Source of the DNA: a bacterium
GTDB lineage: Bacteria; Planctomycetota; Planctomycetia; Pirellulales; Pirellulaceae
NCBI GenBank assembly: GCA_016124445.1
Contig: WGNR01000012.1
Coordinates: forward strand, 558,001-622,000
Length of the DNA stretch: 64,000 bases
Direction: 5' to 3'
A program made the position numbers and the translations under genes. The notes under the pieces are model-generated. The model was given only the letters and a program-made list of their open reading frames with translations. It made no database searches and was not told the DNA's origin. This document shows, piece by piece, positions 61,382 through 64,000 of this stretch. Positions within the stretch are counted from its first letter, which is position 1; every line of letters starts with the position of its first letter.

Positions 61382-61930
61382 ATGAAGCTCGATTCAGTAA
61401 CTCGTTTCTGGATGGCTAGTTTCGCGACCGGAAGCGTCATGACGGCGTTGGTCGTCGTTGGTATGACATTGGGAATGCGAATGAGCAGTCCCCCGGCTGA
61501 AATCCCGGTCAAAGCCGCTGTAAGTGCCTGGGCCGAGACTATGTGCGCCGCGACGGGCCGTATCGACGAGGAAATGGAAGGACTTTTCACCCTCGATTCG
61601 TTGACCGGCGATTTGCAGTGCACGGTGCTCAATGGACGAACCACAAAGTTTGCCGGCCTATTCCGCAAAAATATCCTCCAGGATCTGGGGGTCGAAGCGA
61701 CCAAGAAGCCGGAATTCATGCTGCTTACCGGCGGTGCTATGTTCCCTGGTCAGTCGGGCAACACTCAGCCAGCCGACTGCGTAGTGTACGTCATCGACTC
61801 AACCAGCGGTCGATTCGCCGTTTACGGCGTTCCGTGGCAACGAACCCAAGCCGCTCGAGGAGCACCGCAGCAAGGTGTGCTGATCCTGCTGGATACCGGC
61901 ATGGCTCGTAACGTCATGCTCCGTAATTAG
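61382..61930 (+). CDS. Membrane-anchored hypothetical protein
   Basis: 182 residues from the ATG at 61382 (GAGG ten bases upstream); an in-frame GTG/ATG-type start at 61298 adds 28 polar residues and is less likely. One N-terminal hydrophobic segment (about residues 11-32, FATGSVMTALVVVGMTLGM) anchors it. The rest is a soluble beta-rich domain with DSLTGDLQCTVLNGRTTKFAGLF and PADCVVYVIDSTSGRFAVYGVPW; the latter's Trp and paired small residues suggest a beta-propeller or jelly-roll strand set. It is unrecognised. A terminator follows 30 bases after the stop codon. Confidence 0.65.
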   Translation: MKLDSVTRFWMASFATGSVMTALVVVGMTLGMRMSSPPAEIPVKAAVSAWAETMCAATGRIDEEMEGLFTLDSLTGDLQCTVLNGRTTKFAGLFRKNILQDLGVEATKKPEFMLLTGGAMFPGQSGNTQPADCVVYVIDSTSGRFAVYGVPWQRTQAARGAPQQGVLILLDTGMARNVMLRN

Positions 61931-61959
61931 TCTCATAGCATCGACCAATCCAAATAACG

Positions 61960-61997
61960 AAAGGCTCGTATCCTGCGGGATGCGAGCCTTTGTTTTT
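61960..61997 (+). terminator. Intrinsic terminator
   Basis: Stem aaaggctcg (61960-61968) with cgagccttt (61983-61991), one further inner pairing (ATCC with GGAT), followed by gttttt. It ends the preceding gene's transcript. Confidence 0.88.
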
Positions 61998-62144
61998 GGC
62001 GCCGCCCGTATTATGAAAACCAACCCATGGGCAATCGCACCGGTTGCCCGAGGAAAGCCTGGCGTCGTAAACTTGAAAATTGGCGGCCGCGGGACCTTTA
62101 GGGCCTGATCTGCGGGCAGTGTCGAGAATCCGACCGAGAATCTG

Positions 62145-62345
62145 ATGAAAATACAAATCAACGAAGAGCTGCAGGAGTATCCCATCGGGGCCACCGTGGC
62201 GGACGTTATCCAAACGCTTTCTCTGAATCCGAAATTCATCGCCGTGGAGGTCAACCTCGAGTTGGTTCCACGCGATCAACACGCCAGCCGCCAATTGGTC
62301 GAAGGAGATCAATTGGAAGTCGTAACCCTGGTAGGAGGTGGCTAA
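62145..62345 (+). CDS. thiS: ThiS sulfur carrier protein
   Basis: 66 residues, the size of ThiS. Ubiquitin-like fold: [25 protein letters not shown], then [19 protein letters not shown], and a C-terminus ending VVTLVGGG, where the terminal Gly-Gly is adenylated and thiolated. It carries sulfur for thiazole assembly in thiamine synthesis. It overlaps the thiG start by one base (TAATG), so they are translationally coupled. No TPP riboswitch element was recognised in the 147-base leader. Confidence 0.93.
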   Translation: MKIQINEELQEYPIGATVADVIQTLSLNPKFIAVEVNLELVPRDQHASRQLVEGDQLEVVTLVGGG

Positions 62346-63202
62346 TGAGTCTGGCTGAAACGGGCATCAGCGATGCTCCGCTGATCCTTGGTTCACATAC
62401 GCTCCGCAGCCGACTGATTGTTGGAACCGGCAAGTACGACACGCTCGAGTTGATGCAGCAATCGCTGGAAGCTTCTGGCAGCGAGTGTGTCACCGTCGCG
62501 GTGCGCCGCGAGCGGCTGTACGATCCGACCGGCCGCAATCTGCTGGACTACATCGACTTCCACCGCTACACGCTGCTTCCCAACACGGCTGGTTGTTACA
62601 ACGCCAAAGACGCGGTTCGAACCGCAAAGCTTGGTCGCGAGATCCTTTTGGGATTGGAGAATCCCGGGGCGGACTGGGTCAAGCTGGAAGTGCTGGCCGA
62701 CACCAAAACTTTGCTTCCTGATCCGGTCGAAACGGTTCTCGCCTGCGAGCAACTGGTCGAGCTAGGGTTTCAGGTCTTGTGCTATACGACTGACGACCCG
62801 GTGATCGCAAAGCGATTGAAACAAGTTGGTGCGACGGCAGTGATGCCGGCAGGCAGCCCGATCGGGTCAGGCCAAGGAATTTTGAATCCGAACAACATTC
62901 GAATTTGCCTGGAGTACCTCAAGGGGGAAGATCCCGATTACCCGGTGATCGTCGACGCAGGCGTTGGAACAGCCAGCGACGTCGCCTTCGCGATGGAGCT
63001 AGGAGTCGACGGCGTCTTGCTGAACACGGCGATCGCCCATGCCCGCGATCCTGTCCGCATGGCCCACGCCATGCGTCATGCCACCGAAGCTGGCCGACTG
63101 GCGTTTCAATCGGGCCGTATTCCGCGACGATTGTACGCATCGGCCAGCAGCCCCGAGGATGGGGTGATCGGCCGTACGCGGCAAGATCGTACTTCGCAGT
63201 AG
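62345..63202 (+). CDS. thiG: Thiazole synthase
   Basis: 285 residues, slightly longer than the usual 250-260 owing to a short polar tail ([18 protein letters not shown], in part). The core motifs are present: [18 protein letters not shown] at the first barrel strand, [84 protein letters not shown]. These match ThiG, which condenses deoxyxylulose phosphate, dehydroglycine and ThiS-carried sulfur into thiazole phosphate. It follows thiS with one-base overlap. A FIST gene begins 36 bases downstream, possibly in the same transcript. Confidence 0.95.
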   Translation: MSLAETGISDAPLILGSHTLRSRLIVGTGKYDTLELMQQSLEASGSECVTVAVRRERLYDPTGRNLLDYIDFHRYTLLPNTAGCYNAKDAVRTAKLGREILLGLENPGADWVKLEVLADTKTLLPDPVETVLACEQLVELGFQVLCYTTDDPVIAKRLKQVGATAVMPAGSPIGSGQGILNPNNIRICLEYLKGEDPDYPVIVDAGVGTASDVAFAMELGVDGVLLNTAIAHARDPVRMAHAMRHATEAGRLAFQSGRIPRRLYASASSPEDGVIGRTRQDRTSQ

Positions 63203-63238
63203 AACTCCCCAGCAAGATCCAACGATTGGTTCATCATC

Positions 63239-64000
63239 ATGCAGAAGCCGCAACCGCAGTTTGCCGCGGCCATGTCGGTCCAAGACAAAACCGAAGACGC
63301 GTTGGCCGAAGTGATTCGCCAGGCCCTCGAAGATCTGGCAGCCCCGGTTGACCTGGCTTTCGTATTCATTTCGCCACACCATGCCCAGCACGTTGAAACC
63401 ATCGCAGCGGAATTGACTCGGCTCTTGGGCACCGAAAACGTGATCGGCTGCACGGGCGAATCGATCATCGGCAAATCGTGTGAAGCGGAAGATACACCGG
63501 CAATCAGCCTTTGGCTGGCTCGCTTGCCTGAAACGACCATCTTGCCGATGCATCTGGAATTCCAGCGAACGCCGGATGGTGGTTCGATCGTTGGCTGGTC
63601 GGACGAACTACCCACGCATTGGCCCAGCGACGCCGCCACGTTTGCGTTGGCCGAACCATTCAGCTTTCCCGCCGACTTGCTGCTGGAACGCGTCAACGAA
63701 GATCAGCCCGGCCTGCCGGTAATCGGCGGTATGTCCAGCGGCAGCTATCAACCGGGCGAGAATCGCCTGATCATGGGTAGCCGCGTTTTGGATTCCGGAT
63801 GCGTCTTTGTCTATGTACATGGAAACATTCGCGTTCGCACGCTCGTTTCACAAGGCTGCCGGCCGATTGGCGATCCGCTGGTCATCACCAAGGCGGAACG
63901 CAACGTCATTCACGAACTCGGCGGACATCAAGCCCTTCAGCAGCTAGAGAACATCTACAAGACGCTGCCGGTGACCGATCAACAACTGGTCAGCCGAGGC
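63239..64000 (+). CDS. FIST-domain signal transduction protein (3'-truncated by the window end)
   Basis: At least 254 residues, open in frame to the last base of the window, so the C-terminus is missing. It begins MQKPQPQFAAAMSVQD. The N-terminal FIST domain is visible: DLAFVFISPHHAQHVETIAAEL and NVIGCTGESIIGKS, the latter being the VxGxTxxxxxG motif. The second half begins VIGGMSSGSYQPGENRLIMG and VFVYVHGNIRVRTLVSQGCRPIG, the start of FIST_C. FIST proteins bind small molecules such as amino acids and feed signalling systems. It lies 36 bases after thiG. No His-kinase, GGDEF or HAMP part is seen in the available sequence. Confidence 0.85.
   Translation, partial: MQKPQPQFAAAMSVQDKTEDALAEVIRQALEDLAAPVDLAFVFISPHHAQHVETIAAELTRLLGTENVIGCTGESIIGKSCEAEDTPAISLWLARLPETTILPMHLEFQRTPDGGSIVGWSDELPTHWPSDAATFALAEPFSFPADLLLERVNEDQPGLPVIGGMSSGSYQPGENRLIMGSRVLDSGCVFVYVHGNIRVRTLVSQGCRPIGDPLVITKAERNVIHELGGHQALQQLENIYKTLPVTDQQLVSRG

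Noticed and set aside
61998..62144. TPP riboswitch in front of thiS
   Set aside because: A thiamine operon often has one, but the conserved CUGAGA-type core and paired arms were not found in the leader.
1..64000. CRISPR array, rRNA, tRNA or complete insertion sequence
   Set aside because: No regular spaced repeats, no rRNA or tRNA core elements and no intact transposase were seen on either strand.

Overview
The window looks like chromosomal DNA of a planctomycete, most likely of the Pirellulaceae (Blastopirellula/Bremerella/Rhodopirellula type). The main clues are a DUF1549/DUF1553 plus DUF1501 gene pair, a giant PVC-type heme-binding dehydrogenase with a ThuA domain, membrane proteins that begin with an NPxxSP-like motif, a bacterial topoisomerase VI B subunit, many TTG/GTG starts, and moderately high G+C. 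No rRNA, tRNA, CRISPR array or intact insertion sequence was seen.

Layout. 1-4.3 kb is the most accessory-looking part: a small membrane protein, an AT-rich lipoprotein gene between inverted copies of a 25-base motif, a decayed transposase tail, palindromic repeats, a TolB-like propeller lipoprotein, and a tandem pair of thioredoxin-like lipoproteins of which the second has lost a CxxC cysteine. 4.3-7.3 kb is the DUF1501/DUF1549 pair (minus strand). 7.3-8.3 kb has no convincing protein gene but carries a candidate structured minus-strand RNA ending in an intrinsic terminator. 8.3-10.6 kb is an ECF sigma / membrane anti-sigma-like / secreted protein operon. 10.7-16 kb holds an LRR protein and the 1457-residue PVC protein. 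16.2-19.4 kb has DUF202 and fatty-acid desaturase genes divergent from a ketoacyl synthase. 19.4-26.5 kb is mixed: short NPFASP peptide, membrane protein, S1-domain protein, MarR regulator, radical SAM protein, CDGSH protein and hypotheticals.

26.5-34.6 kb is a long minus-strand run: RND/MMPL transporter, def, fmt, a small coiled-coil membrane protein, miaB, an FMN reductase and an STAS-like protein. Def and Fmt act on formyl-methionine at protein start and MiaB modifies tRNA, so this is partly a translation-linked cluster. 35-38.4 kb has transaldolase, a serine hydrolase and an NAD-dependent epimerase. 39-45.4 kb is a six-gene plus-strand operon: VWA protein, repeat protein, ExbB/TolQ, two ExbD/TolR and an 834-residue TPR protein, probably a proton-motive-force-driven envelope machine without a recognisable TonB/TolA. 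45.4-46.9 kb has two aromatic-rich secreted proteins.

47.3-64 kb: topoisomerase VI B without a neighbouring A subunit, a coiled-coil membrane protein, a 2-hydroxyacid dehydrogenase, and a 2341-residue UvrA made of two complete UvrA units in one chain plus a C-terminal extension containing two copies of an unrecognised module. Then come a CoA-binding protein, a multi-spanning membrane protein, a signal-anchored hypothetical, thiS-thiG, and a FIST-domain sensor gene cut by the window end.

The most unusual items are the tandem UvrA with its repeat extension, the candidate RNA at 7.7-7.9 kb, the thioredoxin duplication with its perfectly conserved 58-base trailer, and the mobile-element debris around the AT-rich lipoprotein gene.
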